DNA of 41,804 nt from an uncultured Bacteroides sp. (GCA_905197435.1 CAJJYX010000006.1:1-41804), one strand, 5' to 3'; shown: positions 1 to 9,071, numbered from the stretch's first letter. Made by a program: numbers and translations. The notes: generated from the letters alone by a model not told the origin.

Positions 1-166
1 CAATGTTCGATGCAAAAATAGATGCGCCAATCGCAATCCAAGTGGCATCACGGCCACCCAAAAAATAATCTGCTGAGTCGTTTTGTTTTTGTCTGACAAC
101 CCAAACGATGATACCAATCAAAGCCAGGAAAAAGATCCCGATGACTACCCAATCTAATGCTTCCAT
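1..166 (-). CDS. Sodium:solute symporter (SSS family), N-terminal part only
   Basis: This is the start of a gene that runs off the left edge, with about 55 codons visible from the ATG at 164-166. The peptide opens MEALDWVVIGIFFLALIG, a first membrane helix, and continues with ADYFLGGRDATWIAIGASIF, the N-terminal signature of sodium/sugar cotransporters of the SSS (SGLT) family. Only 23 bp separate it from the lipoprotein aldose 1-epimerase upstream, so the two are probably co-transcribed. Next to an arabinan locus the likely substrate is arabinose, but that is inferred from context; the visible part does not show specificity. Confidence 0.85.
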   Translation of the reverse strand, partial: MEALDWVVIGIFFLALIGIIVWVVRQKQNDSADYFLGGRDATWIAIGASIFASNI

Positions 167-189
167 AAATATGATTTAAATGTTATTGT

Positions 190-1329
190 TTATTTCTCTA
201 CGGAGAATTTGAAAATACACTCGCTGTTATAGGTTTGTCCCGGTTCCAATACAACGGAAGGCCATTGGGGCTTGTTGGGGCTGTCCGGGTAATGCTGCGT
301 TTCAAGGCATACGGAGGCGCGCTGATTATATGTAATGCCTTTCTTGCCTTTTACTGTACCGTCAAGGAAATTGCCGGTATATACTTGGATACCCGGTTCG
401 TTGGTGTAAACTTCCAGCGTGATGCCGCTTGTTGGGGAAGTAAGTCTGGCAGCTACCTGTGTGAGGTCGCCTTGTGTATTCAGTACCCAGTTGTGGTCAT
501 ACCCGTTTCCATTCTTCAGTTGTATGAAGTCGAAGTTGGCGATGTCTTGTCCTATTGGCTTCGGAGTAGTGAAGTCCATGGGGGTGTCTTTTACGGTAAC
601 TATTTCTCCGGTGGTCATGAAAGTGCTGTCTACCGGTGTGTAAGTATCGGCGTTGACGTACAAAATGTGGTCGGTGGCAATTTTTGCCGGGTCACCCGAT
701 AGGTTGAAGTAGGAGTGGTTGGTCATGTTGACTACCGTTTTCTTGTCTGTGGTGGCACTGTATTTTATGTCGATGGCATTGTCTTCGGTCAGTTTGAAGA
801 GTACTTTTGCCGTCACGTTTCCGGGAAAGTTCTGGTCTCCGTCAGGCGAAATCCGTGTCAGTTCCAGCGTTGTTTCATCTATGGGTTTAGCATCGTACAC
901 TTGGTACTGCCATCCTTCCGGTCCACCGTGCAGACAGTGCCCGAAGTTGTTTTGCGGAAGTTGGATAGTGTCGTTGTCCAGCACGATTTTTCCCTGATTG
1001 ATTCTATTGGCATATCGTCCGATGGATGCACCGAAGTCGCTGGGGATGTTGATGTAGTCGGCAATGTTGTCGAAGCCCAATACGACATCTTGCATGGTTC
1101 CGTTCTTATCGGGCACCATCACTGATACGATGCGTCCGCCGAAGTTGGTGATGCAAACCTCCATGCCAGCTTTATTCTTTAAAGTGTAAAGACCGGTTGT
1201 GGCATCATTCACTGTCGTCTGAAAATCAGTAGGATTAAGTCCGGATAAAGTAAGCTTGGTTTCCGGTTTCTGATTGCAGGATGCCAGCATCAAAGCGGCT
1301 ATTCCGGCGAGTAGAAAATGTTTGTTCAT
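190..1329 (-). CDS. Aldose 1-epimerase (mutarotase), lipoprotein form
   Basis: The 379-aa product interconverts alpha and beta anomers of an aldose. I chose the ATG at 1327-1329 because it starts MNKHFLLAGIAALMLASC, a lipoprotein signal with Cys18; a longer upstream frame adds an implausible leader. The GalM fold is supported by GRYANRI (104-110), the LHGG histidine His134, the NMTNHSYFNL histidine His205 (general acid) and the CLETQ glutamate Glu343 (general base). The lipid anchor puts it outside the cytoplasm, unlike the second epimerase at 27801-28904. It precedes a sodium:solute symporter by 23 bp, which suggests it converts released arabinose to the anomer that is transported. That role is inferred. 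Confidence 0.9.
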   Translation of the reverse strand: MNKHFLLAGIAALMLASCNQKPETKLTLSGLNPTDFQTTVNDATTGLYTLKNKAGMEVCITNFGGRIVSVMVPDKNGTMQDVVLGFDNIADYINIPSDFGASIGRYANRINQGKIVLDNDTIQLPQNNFGHCLHGGPEGWQYQVYDAKPIDETTLELTRISPDGDQNFPGNVTAKVLFKLTEDNAIDIKYSATTDKKTVVNMTNHSYFNLSGDPAKIATDHILYVNADTYTPVDSTFMTTGEIVTVKDTPMDFTTPKPIGQDIANFDFIQLKNGNGYDHNWVLNTQGDLTQVAARLTSPTSGITLEVYTNEPGIQVYTGNFLDGTVKGKKGITYNQRASVCLETQHYPDSPNKPQWPSVVLEPGQTYNSECIFKFSVEK

Positions 1330-1374
1330 GGTATGATAATTTATGTAAATGAGATACTTGCTTCTTGTTGGGTG

Positions 1375-1430
1375 TAAAAGTAACACTTTTATATGGTGTA
1401 TAGCGTACACTTCTATATGTTATGCAACAT
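1375..1430 (-). promoter_or_regulatory. Cluster of three inverted repeats upstream of the epimerase-symporter pair
   Basis: The 164-bp gap between the GH43 stop and the epimerase start holds three adjacent dyads: AAAAGT-AAC-ACTTTT (1376-1390), GTGTA-TAGCG-TACAC (1396-1410) and ATGTT-ATGC-AACAT (1417-1430). On the minus strand TACTTTTA (1375-1382) resembles the -7 box TAnnTTTG except for its last base, and would give a leader of about 40 nt. The arrangement looks like a promoter with operators, so epimerase and symporter may form a unit separate from the arabinan operon. In B. thetaiotaomicron the arabinose genes are known to be controlled by a Nudix-type AraR; that these dyads are its sites is a guess. 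Confidence 0.45.
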
Positions 1431-1493
1431 AAATGCCAATAAAGTAGCCTGAAGCCAAGATTCCGAAGTCATTTCCCAGTATGGAATGGGCGG

Positions 1494-3413
1494 TTAGCGC
1501 GATTTTTTGCCCCAATATGTCTTGCTGCTGCTATATCCGGCATATACAATGGTATGGGTTCTTGGGTTGGCTTCCCAGTCCGCTTCCCGTTGCAGGCAGA
1601 CTTCCACTCCATTGCTGAAGCTGATTCGTTCGTTGTCGGCATCATACGTCCATGTGGCTCCTTTCCAACTGCCTTCTGTCACTTTGTAATCGGCAGAAAG
1701 GGTCATGTTGCCGGATACCTTCTGTTTGCCGTAAGCATAAGATAGGTCGATATGTTCCCATCTTCCTGTCAATTCCTCTTCCGTGATGGGCACTTTGGGC
1801 ACCGCTCCGTATCGTTCGGGCATTACTACCGGCCATCCGTCTTTTGTCCAACGGATGGAACGTACATGTCCCATCATAACGGCATTGCTTGCGTTGATGC
1901 CCGGCACGTCCTCCGGTAGCCTGCCTTGCGAGGCATAGAACCAGTTGCCGTTGCCGTCATCAAAGACGGCGCAGTGCGAAATGCCTACCCAGCCGTTGCT
2001 GTTGTTGAATTTGTAGGGATGGGTCACTACGGGCAGCATGTTTCCGCCAAAATTGGTGAGGTCTGTACCGTCAATGCCGAGGTAAGGGCCGTTGATGTTT
2101 TGCGAACGGCAGACACGGGTATTGTAAGGTACGGCCAAGGCATCGTAAGCCACAAACAGATAATAATATCCGGTTTGGGCGTTGTAGATTATTTCCGGTC
2201 CTTCGGAGCCTTGCCAGCGGTCTCCCATTTGGCGGGTTGCCAGAAGTTTGCCGTAGGCCGAAATGTCATCGGATGTTCCCCACGGGGTTGGTAATGCCGT
2301 GGCAGGCTTTCCGGTGGCGGCATCTATCTCGACAATGGCGATGCCACTGTGCCAAGAGCCGTAAACCAACTGGTGTTTGCCGCTTTTATCTATAATATAA
2401 GAAGGGTCGATGGCATTCCACTTGAAGTAGCAGTTGGCCCAGTCATCAGGTTTTACCATGTATTCCAGCCCTTTGTCTGAAGCGTTTGTCAGGACGTAGC
2501 CTTTGTCTTCCCAGCCGTTGTTGTTTGCCGGATTACTGTTCTCCATCAGTCCCATAAAGGCACGCTCTCCCCAACTATTGCTTCCGTTGATGTGTCCGGG
2601 AACTACGATGGAGTAGTACATACGATATAGGCCGTTTCTTATTTTGCGCACACATGGTGCCCAATAGCCGAAGTCGCTTTCGACGGGTGCCGCATCTTCC
2701 AGCCCCATGGCTTTACGTATTTCATTCAGCTTGGGGATTATCCAGGCGGGTAGTGACTGCATGGTTCCTCCCAGATATTCCCAGTTGACAAGGTCTTTGG
2801 AACGGCGGGCATGGAAGTGTCCTCCGGCAGTGTGTGCATTTCCGTAGGAGGCATCCGTCTGGTACATATAGTAGTAGCCGTCTTCGGCTAGGACGACACT
2901 TGGGTCGTGTACATTGGCCAGGTTCCATTGGGCACGTGAATTCCAAGCGGCTATGCCTGTATAGTCATCCGCATAGGTGGGAGGAATGTAGGTGTCCAGT
3001 TCGGAAGTGGCACTTGGGACTGCTGTGGTGAATGATATCTCCTTGGAGTAGACTGGTTCACTGTTGGCGATTGTCGCAAAAGCTTTGGTGTAGTAAGTCG
3101 TTTCGGCTTGTAGCCCAGACAGGGGACAACTCAAAGAAGTTCCTGCTTTGTTCATCTCAACCGTTTGATCCGAAATGCTGGCATTGGGCTGCATGGCATA
3201 GCAGAAACCTTTCTTCAGGATAGCCGAAGTATTGTTGGTAGAAATGGTTGCGGATAAACTTGCTTTATCAGCGGCCACTTCCGATACTGTCGGGTCGGAA
3301 ATCCTGACCGTGGTGGTTGCGATAGGGTCCTCGTGAGTATCGTCGCTGCCTCCGCAAGCAGCTGACAGAGTCAGGCAACAAGCGATGGGCAGAACCCATT
3401 TGTTGATTTTCAT
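1494..3413 (-). CDS. GH43 endo-alpha-1,5-L-arabinanase, surface lipoprotein
   Basis: The 639-aa protein has a lipoprotein signal (Cys20, followed by GGSDD, an acidic stretch typical of surface-exported Bacteroides lipoproteins). An FN3-like domain spans about 35-132 and a GH43 five-blade propeller about 160-540. The catalytic triad is visible: Asp170 in NVHDPS (base), Asp336 in AIDPSYI (pKa modulator) and Glu404 in GSEGPE (acid). From about 560 to the end lies a domain like the GH43_C module of endo-arabinanases. Length and C-terminal domain favour an endo-acting enzyme cutting the alpha-1,5-arabinan backbone at the cell surface; the closest recalled relative is BT_0360. It is the last enzyme of the leftward operon, 86 bp after the small lipoprotein gene, with a strong hairpin in that gap. 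Confidence 0.88.
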   Translation of the reverse strand: MKINKWVLPIACCLTLSAACGGSDDTHEDPIATTTVRISDPTVSEVAADKASLSATISTNNTSAILKKGFCYAMQPNASISDQTVEMNKAGTSLSCPLSGLQAETTYYTKAFATIANSEPVYSKEISFTTAVPSATSELDTYIPPTYADDYTGIAAWNSRAQWNLANVHDPSVVLAEDGYYYMYQTDASYGNAHTAGGHFHARRSKDLVNWEYLGGTMQSLPAWIIPKLNEIRKAMGLEDAAPVESDFGYWAPCVRKIRNGLYRMYYSIVVPGHINGSNSWGERAFMGLMENSNPANNNGWEDKGYVLTNASDKGLEYMVKPDDWANCYFKWNAIDPSYIIDKSGKHQLVYGSWHSGIAIVEIDAATGKPATALPTPWGTSDDISAYGKLLATRQMGDRWQGSEGPEIIYNAQTGYYYLFVAYDALAVPYNTRVCRSQNINGPYLGIDGTDLTNFGGNMLPVVTHPYKFNNSNGWVGISHCAVFDDGNGNWFYASQGRLPEDVPGINASNAVMMGHVRSIRWTKDGWPVVMPERYGAVPKVPITEEELTGRWEHIDLSYAYGKQKVSGNMTLSADYKVTEGSWKGATWTYDADNERISFSNGVEVCLQREADWEANPRTHTIVYAGYSSSKTYWGKKSR

Positions 3414-3449
3414 AAGTTGAGTTTTTATGACTGTTTGAATTTCTTTTAG

Positions 3450-3487
3450 ACTGCCTGCAGATAGTCGGGTGGCTACTTGCAGGCAGT
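3450..3487 (-). other. Intra-operon RNA hairpin before the GH43 gene
   Basis: A perfect 10-bp inverted repeat (ACTGCCTGCA at 3450-3459, TGCAGGCAGT at 3478-3487) encloses an 18-nt loop whose ends pair further (TAG with CTA). It lies between the small lipoprotein and the GH43 genes. On the minus strand no T-run follows, so it does not look like a simple terminator. It may be a partial attenuator or a stability element that sets different transcript levels on its two sides. Confidence 0.6.
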
Positions 3488-3499
3488 TCTTTTATATTT

Positions 3500-3928
3500 C
3501 TATTCGGTGGCGGATTCCTCTACGATGCCTGCCGTTATTATCACCACGTCAGAGTAGACTACTCCATTGGGGTAGAGGGTGGCGAAGGCACGTATGTGAT
3601 AGACGGTGTTATTTTCTAAATCCGTCAGGCTTGCTGTCATCTTACCGTTTTCAGGAGTCGCTTTCACGGTAGCGTCATAGATGGTGGGCTGGGCGGTGGT
3701 GCCGTAGCAGAAGCCGTAAGCCATTACCCGGATATTTCCGGAGTCTATGTCGTCTTGGCAGACTGTCACTTCCGAAACGGCGGTTGCCGTAGGGACTGTA
3801 ATGTCGGTCACTGTGGGGACGCTTAATATCAGTTCACCCTTGTTGTTGTCGTCATCATCGCAGGATGCCGTGCCTATAAGCACTGCACATCCCATCATGA
3901 AGAGGCTGATCCATTTTATTGGTTTCAT
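3500..3928 (-). CDS. Small FN3-like surface lipoprotein
   Basis: The 142-aa protein has a lipoprotein signal ending TASC (Cys23), followed by DDDD, a strong surface-export signal for Bacteroides. The rest is one FN3-like domain. It resembles the domain at residues 35-132 of the neighbouring GH43: both share a GFCY motif, a TV strand, an L..L...T.Y turn and an AFAT strand near the end. It starts 15 bp after the second SusD gene, so it is part of the operon. It could be a small glycan-binding or spacer protein, or the remnant of a larger one. No catalytic motif is visible and I do not assign a function. Confidence 0.75.
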   Translation of the reverse strand: MKPIKWISLFMMGCAVLIGTASCDDDDNNKGELILSVPTVTDITVPTATAVSEVTVCQDDIDSGNIRVMAYGFCYGTTAQPTIYDATVKATPENGKMTASLTDLENNTVYHIRAFATLYPNGVVYSDVVIITAGIVEESATE

Positions 3929-3943
3929 AGTTCTTTTTTGTTT

Positions 3944-5773
3944 TTATTGTTCAGTCGTTGGGGGGGCACTCTCGGAAGATGCTGTCAGTTCCCAGCCCGT
4001 ATTTTGCCTCAGGTTGGGCAGGCGCTTGATTTCTGCATCGGGTATAGGGAAGTAGTAGTTCTTCGGGCTGCTGAAAGCACGAGACCTGTACAAGTCGGAG
4101 TTCCCATAAGTGTACATGTTGGCACTGCCCGGGTTCACTTGTACTCCGTACATATTATATACTTGTTTGTAGCGCGGTTCATTCCGTTCGCTCGATGCAC
4201 TTTTGCCTTCAAACAGCTTCCAGCGCCGTTCGTCGAAGAAGCGATGGTCCTCAAAGCATAACTCAATGCGCCGTTCGTTGCGGATACGTTCGCGCAGTTG
4301 GTCTTGCGTCATGTCCTTGTAGGCAGGCATACCTACACGGGCACGTACCTGGTTCACATACTGATAAGCATTGGCCGGGCCTTCAGCTTCGTTGATAGCT
4401 TCGGCCGCGTTCAGCAGAATTTCAGCATAACGGAAGATGGGGCATGCATGTGTGTAGAGCTTCGGGCTCTTAAACGACATGTTGTGCAGGAACTTCTTGG
4501 TATAATAACCGGTTACCGTGCCGCCATGCAGTGCTTTATAGTCCTTGCCACTGCCGTAAGTGATGTCCACTTCGCGTTCTTCTGATTCGTTGGCATCTCC
4601 CCATATCGAGCCGTGATGGAGAATTGTCTGTTCCAAGCGTGGGTCACGGTTGGCATAAGGATTCTGTGGGTTGTAAGAGGCATCCTGGTCGATGGGCTTC
4701 CCGTTGATGGTTTCATAGCTGTCTACCAGATTCTGAGTGGGGTTTGTACGACCTACCGCATTGGCAGAACCACTAAATCCGCAAGGAGTCAGGAACAGCT
4801 CGATTTCGCGGGTGTTGACCCATTCCGAACGGCAGAGGATGAACTCGTTGTTCAGGTGCGGAGGAGTAGGGTCTGAAATAAAGCATTCGTAATAGTTCTT
4901 TTGCGGATTGTTGTCTGATGATGTGTACAGACGATACGGATTGCTCTGTTGGTTGTTTTTTGTGATGAATGCTGGGGCTGCATCGGCAGCTGCCTGCCAC
5001 CAGCTTTTGTCGTTGGTGGAATTGTTCAGGGCAGATGCCTTGTAGAGCAGAGCTCTTGTTTTCAACGCATAAGCGGCTGCACCGTTCAGACGACCCCAGT
5101 TCAGTTCCTCTTGTTTGTAGCGGAAGGGGAGCACATCTTTTACTTTGTCGCACTCATTGGCTATCCATTGCAGAGCTTCGGCGGTGTTGGTGCGTGGCTG
5201 GTTCATGGCTTCCGGATTGGTGTAGTCGAAGATGATTGGCTTGCCCTCTTCATCTTCTCCCAAAATAGGGATGGCACCGAAATAGCTCGCCAAGTCAAAG
5301 TGGAAAATGGCACGCAACAACTTGGCTTCGGCGATGTAGCGGTCGTACAGCCGGTTGTCATCGTCATCCGTTTCCTTATTCTTGATAACGCTTTCTTTGG
5401 CATAGGTCAGAAAGGTGTTGGTAGCACGGATGGCTTTGAAGTTCTTTTCCCAGTAATTTTGGGCAAACCAGTGATTGGTGGCCGAATAGCTGTCTGCAAG
5501 CACGGCATGGTAGCGATGCACGTTCCAAAAGGAAATAGCGTTGTCTGTCATGCAGTCGCGTGAGGCGGCAAGAAACTGTCCGTCACCGTAACCGGCGAAG
5601 GCATCCGGCAGATAGGTATAAATGTTGGCCAGGTTGCCTTGTGTATTCTCGAATTTGTCGAACACATCTTCCGGTCCTAAAGCTAAGTCTACTTCTTTGT
5701 CGAGGAAGTCGCTACAGGCGGTGAAGTTCACTGTCAGCAGGGCTGCTGCCATATATTTGATGTATCTTTTCAT
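3944..5773 (-). CDS. SusD/RagB-family glycan-binding lipoprotein (second pair)
   Basis: The 609-aa product is an outer-membrane lid protein that captures oligosaccharides for its SusC partner. The ATG at 5771-5773 is preferred over one eight codons upstream because it opens directly into the lipoprotein signal MKRYIKYMAAALL, ending FTAC (Cys20). Family hallmarks are FLDKE just after the cysteine, helical TPR-like segments, RYAEILLNAAEA (448-459) and ERRIELCFEDHRFFDERRW (500-518). It follows the second SusC gene by 32 bp. Arabinan or arabino-oligosaccharide binding is inferred from the locus. Confidence 0.92.
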   Translation of the reverse strand: MKRYIKYMAAALLTVNFTACSDFLDKEVDLALGPEDVFDKFENTQGNLANIYTYLPDAFAGYGDGQFLAASRDCMTDNAISFWNVHRYHAVLADSYSATNHWFAQNYWEKNFKAIRATNTFLTYAKESVIKNKETDDDDNRLYDRYIAEAKLLRAIFHFDLASYFGAIPILGEDEEGKPIIFDYTNPEAMNQPRTNTAEALQWIANECDKVKDVLPFRYKQEELNWGRLNGAAAYALKTRALLYKASALNNSTNDKSWWQAAADAAPAFITKNNQQSNPYRLYTSSDNNPQKNYYECFISDPTPPHLNNEFILCRSEWVNTREIELFLTPCGFSGSANAVGRTNPTQNLVDSYETINGKPIDQDASYNPQNPYANRDPRLEQTILHHGSIWGDANESEEREVDITYGSGKDYKALHGGTVTGYYTKKFLHNMSFKSPKLYTHACPIFRYAEILLNAAEAINEAEGPANAYQYVNQVRARVGMPAYKDMTQDQLRERIRNERRIELCFEDHRFFDERRWKLFEGKSASSERNEPRYKQVYNMYGVQVNPGSANMYTYGNSDLYRSRAFSSPKNYYFPIPDAEIKRLPNLRQNTGWELTASSESAPPTTEQ

Positions 5774-5805
5774 ATTTATATTTTTTGAAGTTTTCAACTA
5801 ATGGA

Positions 5806-8800
5806 TTAGAATCCCACATTGATGCCGAAAGTGAATGTGCGAGTCTTCGGATACCACCAACAGTAGCTCATCGGCTTTTCGGGATCGAGTCCGTCGGGTA
5901 TGCTGCTCCATGTGCAGAGGTTATAACCGCTGAAGTAGACCCGGCACTTTGTCAGGTTGGCTTTGGCAATCAGTTTTCTTGGCAGTGAATAACCGACTTC
6001 GACGTTGCGCAGTGACAGGAAGTTACCGTTTACAATCCAGATGTCATTTTGATAAGTACCACTGTCGCGGTCGGAATCGATGGCGTTGTAACCACTGTAT
6101 ACCGGGCGTGGGTAGGTGGCATTCACGTTGCGCGGGTCTTGTGGGTCATCTGTATAGTAACCCCAGCTCTTCACTACTTCGTGTGTGCCTTGGTTGCCCC
6201 AACCAGACCAGGAAACAGCCGGTGAAAGGAATACGTCGCGGTTCATATAGGCGGTCAGTACGGCACGGGCATCGAATCCTTTCCACTCAAAGCCGAAGTT
6301 CAGGGTCGGAATGAGTTCGGGGATGATGGTGTAAGTATCCGGCACCATATCGTTCGAGTCAATCAGTCGGTCACCGTTCAAATCCTTGAATACGGCAGTA
6401 CCCAATAGCTGGTTTCCATTGGAGGACGAGTGGTAAGGATATTTTTCCGGATGGTCGATGGCATCTTGATGGCTGGTAGCTATCAGATTGGGGTCGCTGG
6501 CCCATTGCGTGAATTTGTAGCGGTTCCAGCCACCGATGGTTTGGTTGAACGAGGCTTCGTACAGGCCGGCAACGGAAGTATAGTCCAGGATGCGGTTGCC
6601 GGTTTTGCGTTGCCAAGGCACGTTGGGCTCTGTTTCGTCCATTTCGGTAATCTTGTTGGTGTTGTAGGTCAACATGCCTTCAATGTAGAAGTTGAAGTCA
6701 CCGATATGGTTGCGGTGTCCCAAGGTCACTTCAAAGCCCTTTGTCTCTGCTTTTCCGTAAGAGTCCTTGGCTACGGAGATACCCAGGATGCTGGGCACAC
6801 TGGAACGCTCTACCAGGATGTTGGAACGCCATTCCTTGAAGATGTCTATTTGTCCGTAAAGTTTCTTGTTCCAGAAATCAAAGTCCAGGCCGATGTTCAA
6901 CATGTCTGAGATTTCCCAGATGTTGTTGGCGTTTCCTGCCATTGTTTCGGCAAATCCGTTGACATACGCACCGGCATTGTAGCCGAATCCGTAGCCGGTG
7001 GACGAGCCATATGTGTTTTGGTAAGGATAACGACCTGCGCCGGTTTCGGATTGTCCGGAATGTCCGTAGGAAGCGCGCAGTTTCAGGAGGTCGATGTGCT
7101 TGTTGTTCTTCAGCCAAGGTTCTTCGGAAGCTACCCAGCCGAGCGAACCACCGTAGAAAGTACCCCAACGGCTATCTTCACGGTAGTTGTCGTTGCCCAT
7201 GCGTGAGATGTTGGCTGAAAGCAGGTAACGGCTGTCGTAATTGTAGTTCACCTGTCCGTTATATGACAGATAGCGCTTCGAAGAGTTGTACTGCGGGTTA
7301 TTAGCTTCCAGCACATTGTTCTGGTTGCGGTAGGCGCGGGCAAAGGCGCGGGCGCTGACGTTGTGCTTGCCGAAGCTGTTTTCGTAGCTCAGGCCTCCCA
7401 GCAGGTTCAGGTTGTAGTAGTGGGCGCGTTGGTTGCCTTTGGATCCCGAAACATAGTGCAGGGACTCATACGAGGTGTATTTGTCATACTTTATTTGGGA
7501 AATGTCTTCTACATCCAGATTCTGGTAGTCGTAGTAATACGAGTTTACGTTGTTGGCTTGGGTCGTCTCGAATACTTCGTACGAGTCGAAGCTCACGGTA
7601 GCGTTTACTTTTAATCCTTTCAGTATGGCACTCAGGTCACCGTTGATGTTCAGGGTAGAGTAGAGGTTGCGGCGACGGTTGTTTTCCTTGCCGGACGCAG
7701 CCAACATTTTGCCGGCATTCCCGGCTCCTGCCTTGGCAAAGATCTCACCGTTGGGGCAGTAGACCGGAGCGGTGGGGTCGCACTCTACGGCACCGAAGGT
7801 TACCAGGTTGAATACGGCTTCCCTCGGTTGCTGGATGTTGTCGATACGTCCGCCCAGGTCCAGTGATACGTTCAGGAACTTGGTTACGTCTATATCCAGA
7901 TTGGAACGGAGGTTCCAGCGATTCAGCGTGTGTCCCGTGTTGTAGTCTTTGTTGTAGTTGGTCCATTTGTCATTCCACATACCTTCCTGGCGCAGGTAGG
8001 AGAATGATACGTAGTAGCGGGCACGGTTGTTGCCGCCGCTTACCTGCAGGTTGGTCTTGTAGCTGGGTGCCGTTTCGCGGTACAGTTCGTCAAACCAGTT
8101 GGTATTAAAGTACTTGTACTGATCTATTCCTTCCAGAGTTTCGCCGTTGGATACGCGACGATACTTTTCAATTTGTTCGTCGGTATATACCGGCTGGCCG
8201 CCACTCAGGTATTGCACACGGTTACGTGTCAGAGCCATGTTGTAGGCGTTCTGGTTCTCCATTTTGTTACTCAACATCTGGAATCCCACTTCTTGCGTAA
8301 AGTCAATCTTGGTCTTTCCGGCATCGCCTCGCTTGGTGGTCACGATGATGGCACCGTTGGCGCCGCGCATACCGTAAATAGCGGTTGCGGCTGCATCCTT
8401 CAGGATGGTGATATTCTCGATGGGAAAAGCATCGAGGAACGAAAGGTCGCGTTCCACGTTGTCCACCATTACCAGCGGTGCGCGGGCGCTGCTGTTCATG
8501 GTGCGAATGCCGCGGATGTACATGGCCGATTCCGTCCAACCCGGCTCACTGGACCACTCGTAGGTCTGTACGCCGTTCACGGTAGAGGTGAAAGCATTTT
8601 GCAACACGGTGATGGGGTGTTTCTGCAACTCTTCACCGGTCACCACCGAAGTGGCCTCCGTCACAAGTTTCCGGGCTTTTCGTCCGAATGGCACCGGTGT
8701 AGTGTGCAGGTATTCGTCCAAATCGGATGTCAGTTCCACTTTGAAGCTGTCACTGAACTCGACGGGAACTTGTGCGTTTTTGTAGCCTACGCTGCTGATG

Positions 8801-9042
8801 CAGATTTCATCGGTCAGCCTTACACCGTTCAGGCTGAAGTTTCCGTCTTTGTCCGTCAGTACGATGCGGCTCTGTTCTGCTATGTTCACTACAGCACCGG
8901 CAATAGGGTCGCCTTCACTGTTTATAACACGGCCTTTCAATGTCTGTACGCTTTGCGCCCACACAGCTGTGGTCATAAAGAGCAAGATTCCCAGTAGCAG
9001 GGCTTTGCCTGCTCTTGCTGATTTTTTTATGATGCGATTCAT
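5806..9042 (-). CDS. SusC-like TonB-dependent outer-membrane transporter (second pair)
   Basis: The 1078-aa product imports oligosaccharides together with the SusD encoded next. It has a signal peptide ending AVWA (about 29), a carboxypeptidase-regulatory-like domain (about 34-105), a plug domain (about 125-240, with MYIRGIRTMN, VMVDNVERDL and AIYGMRGANGAIIVTTKRG) and a long beta-barrel ending in the C-terminal phenylalanine of outer-membrane proteins. A start three codons upstream at 9051 is also possible. Oddly, it lacks the usual EEVVVVGYG segment ahead of the plug and has EYLHTTPVPFGRKARK there instead. It sits 20-29 bp after the first SusD gene. Confidence 0.92.
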   Translation of the reverse strand: MNRIIKKSARAGKALLLGILLFMTTAVWAQSVQTLKGRVINSEGDPIAGAVVNIAEQSRIVLTDKDGNFSLNGVRLTDEICISSVGYKNAQVPVEFSDSFKVELTSDLDEYLHTTPVPFGRKARKLVTEATSVVTGEELQKHPITVLQNAFTSTVNGVQTYEWSSEPGWTESAMYIRGIRTMNSSARAPLVMVDNVERDLSFLDAFPIENITILKDAAATAIYGMRGANGAIIVTTKRGDAGKTKIDFTQEVGFQMLSNKMENQNAYNMALTRNRVQYLSGGQPVYTDEQIEKYRRVSNGETLEGIDQYKYFNTNWFDELYRETAPSYKTNLQVSGGNNRARYYVSFSYLRQEGMWNDKWTNYNKDYNTGHTLNRWNLRSNLDIDVTKFLNVSLDLGGRIDNIQQPREAVFNLVTFGAVECDPTAPVYCPNGEIFAKAGAGNAGKMLAASGKENNRRRNLYSTLNINGDLSAILKGLKVNATVSFDSYEVFETTQANNVNSYYYDYQNLDVEDISQIKYDKYTSYESLHYVSGSKGNQRAHYYNLNLLGGLSYENSFGKHNVSARAFARAYRNQNNVLEANNPQYNSSKRYLSYNGQVNYNYDSRYLLSANISRMGNDNYREDSRWGTFYGGSLGWVASEEPWLKNNKHIDLLKLRASYGHSGQSETGAGRYPYQNTYGSSTGYGFGYNAGAYVNGFAETMAGNANNIWEISDMLNIGLDFDFWNKKLYGQIDIFKEWRSNILVERSSVPSILGISVAKDSYGKAETKGFEVTLGHRNHIGDFNFYIEGMLTYNTNKITEMDETEPNVPWQRKTGNRILDYTSVAGLYEASFNQTIGGWNRYKFTQWASDPNLIATSHQDAIDHPEKYPYHSSSNGNQLLGTAVFKDLNGDRLIDSNDMVPDTYTIIPELIPTLNFGFEWKGFDARAVLTAYMNRDVFLSPAVSWSGWGNQGTHEVVKSWGYYTDDPQDPRNVNATYPRPVYSGYNAIDSDRDSGTYQNDIWIVNGNFLSLRNVEVGYSLPRKLIAKANLTKCRVYFSGYNLCTWSSIPDGLDPEKPMSYCWWYPKTRTFTFGINVGF

Positions 9043-9071
9043 ATTATACATATTCTATATCATATTTAAGG

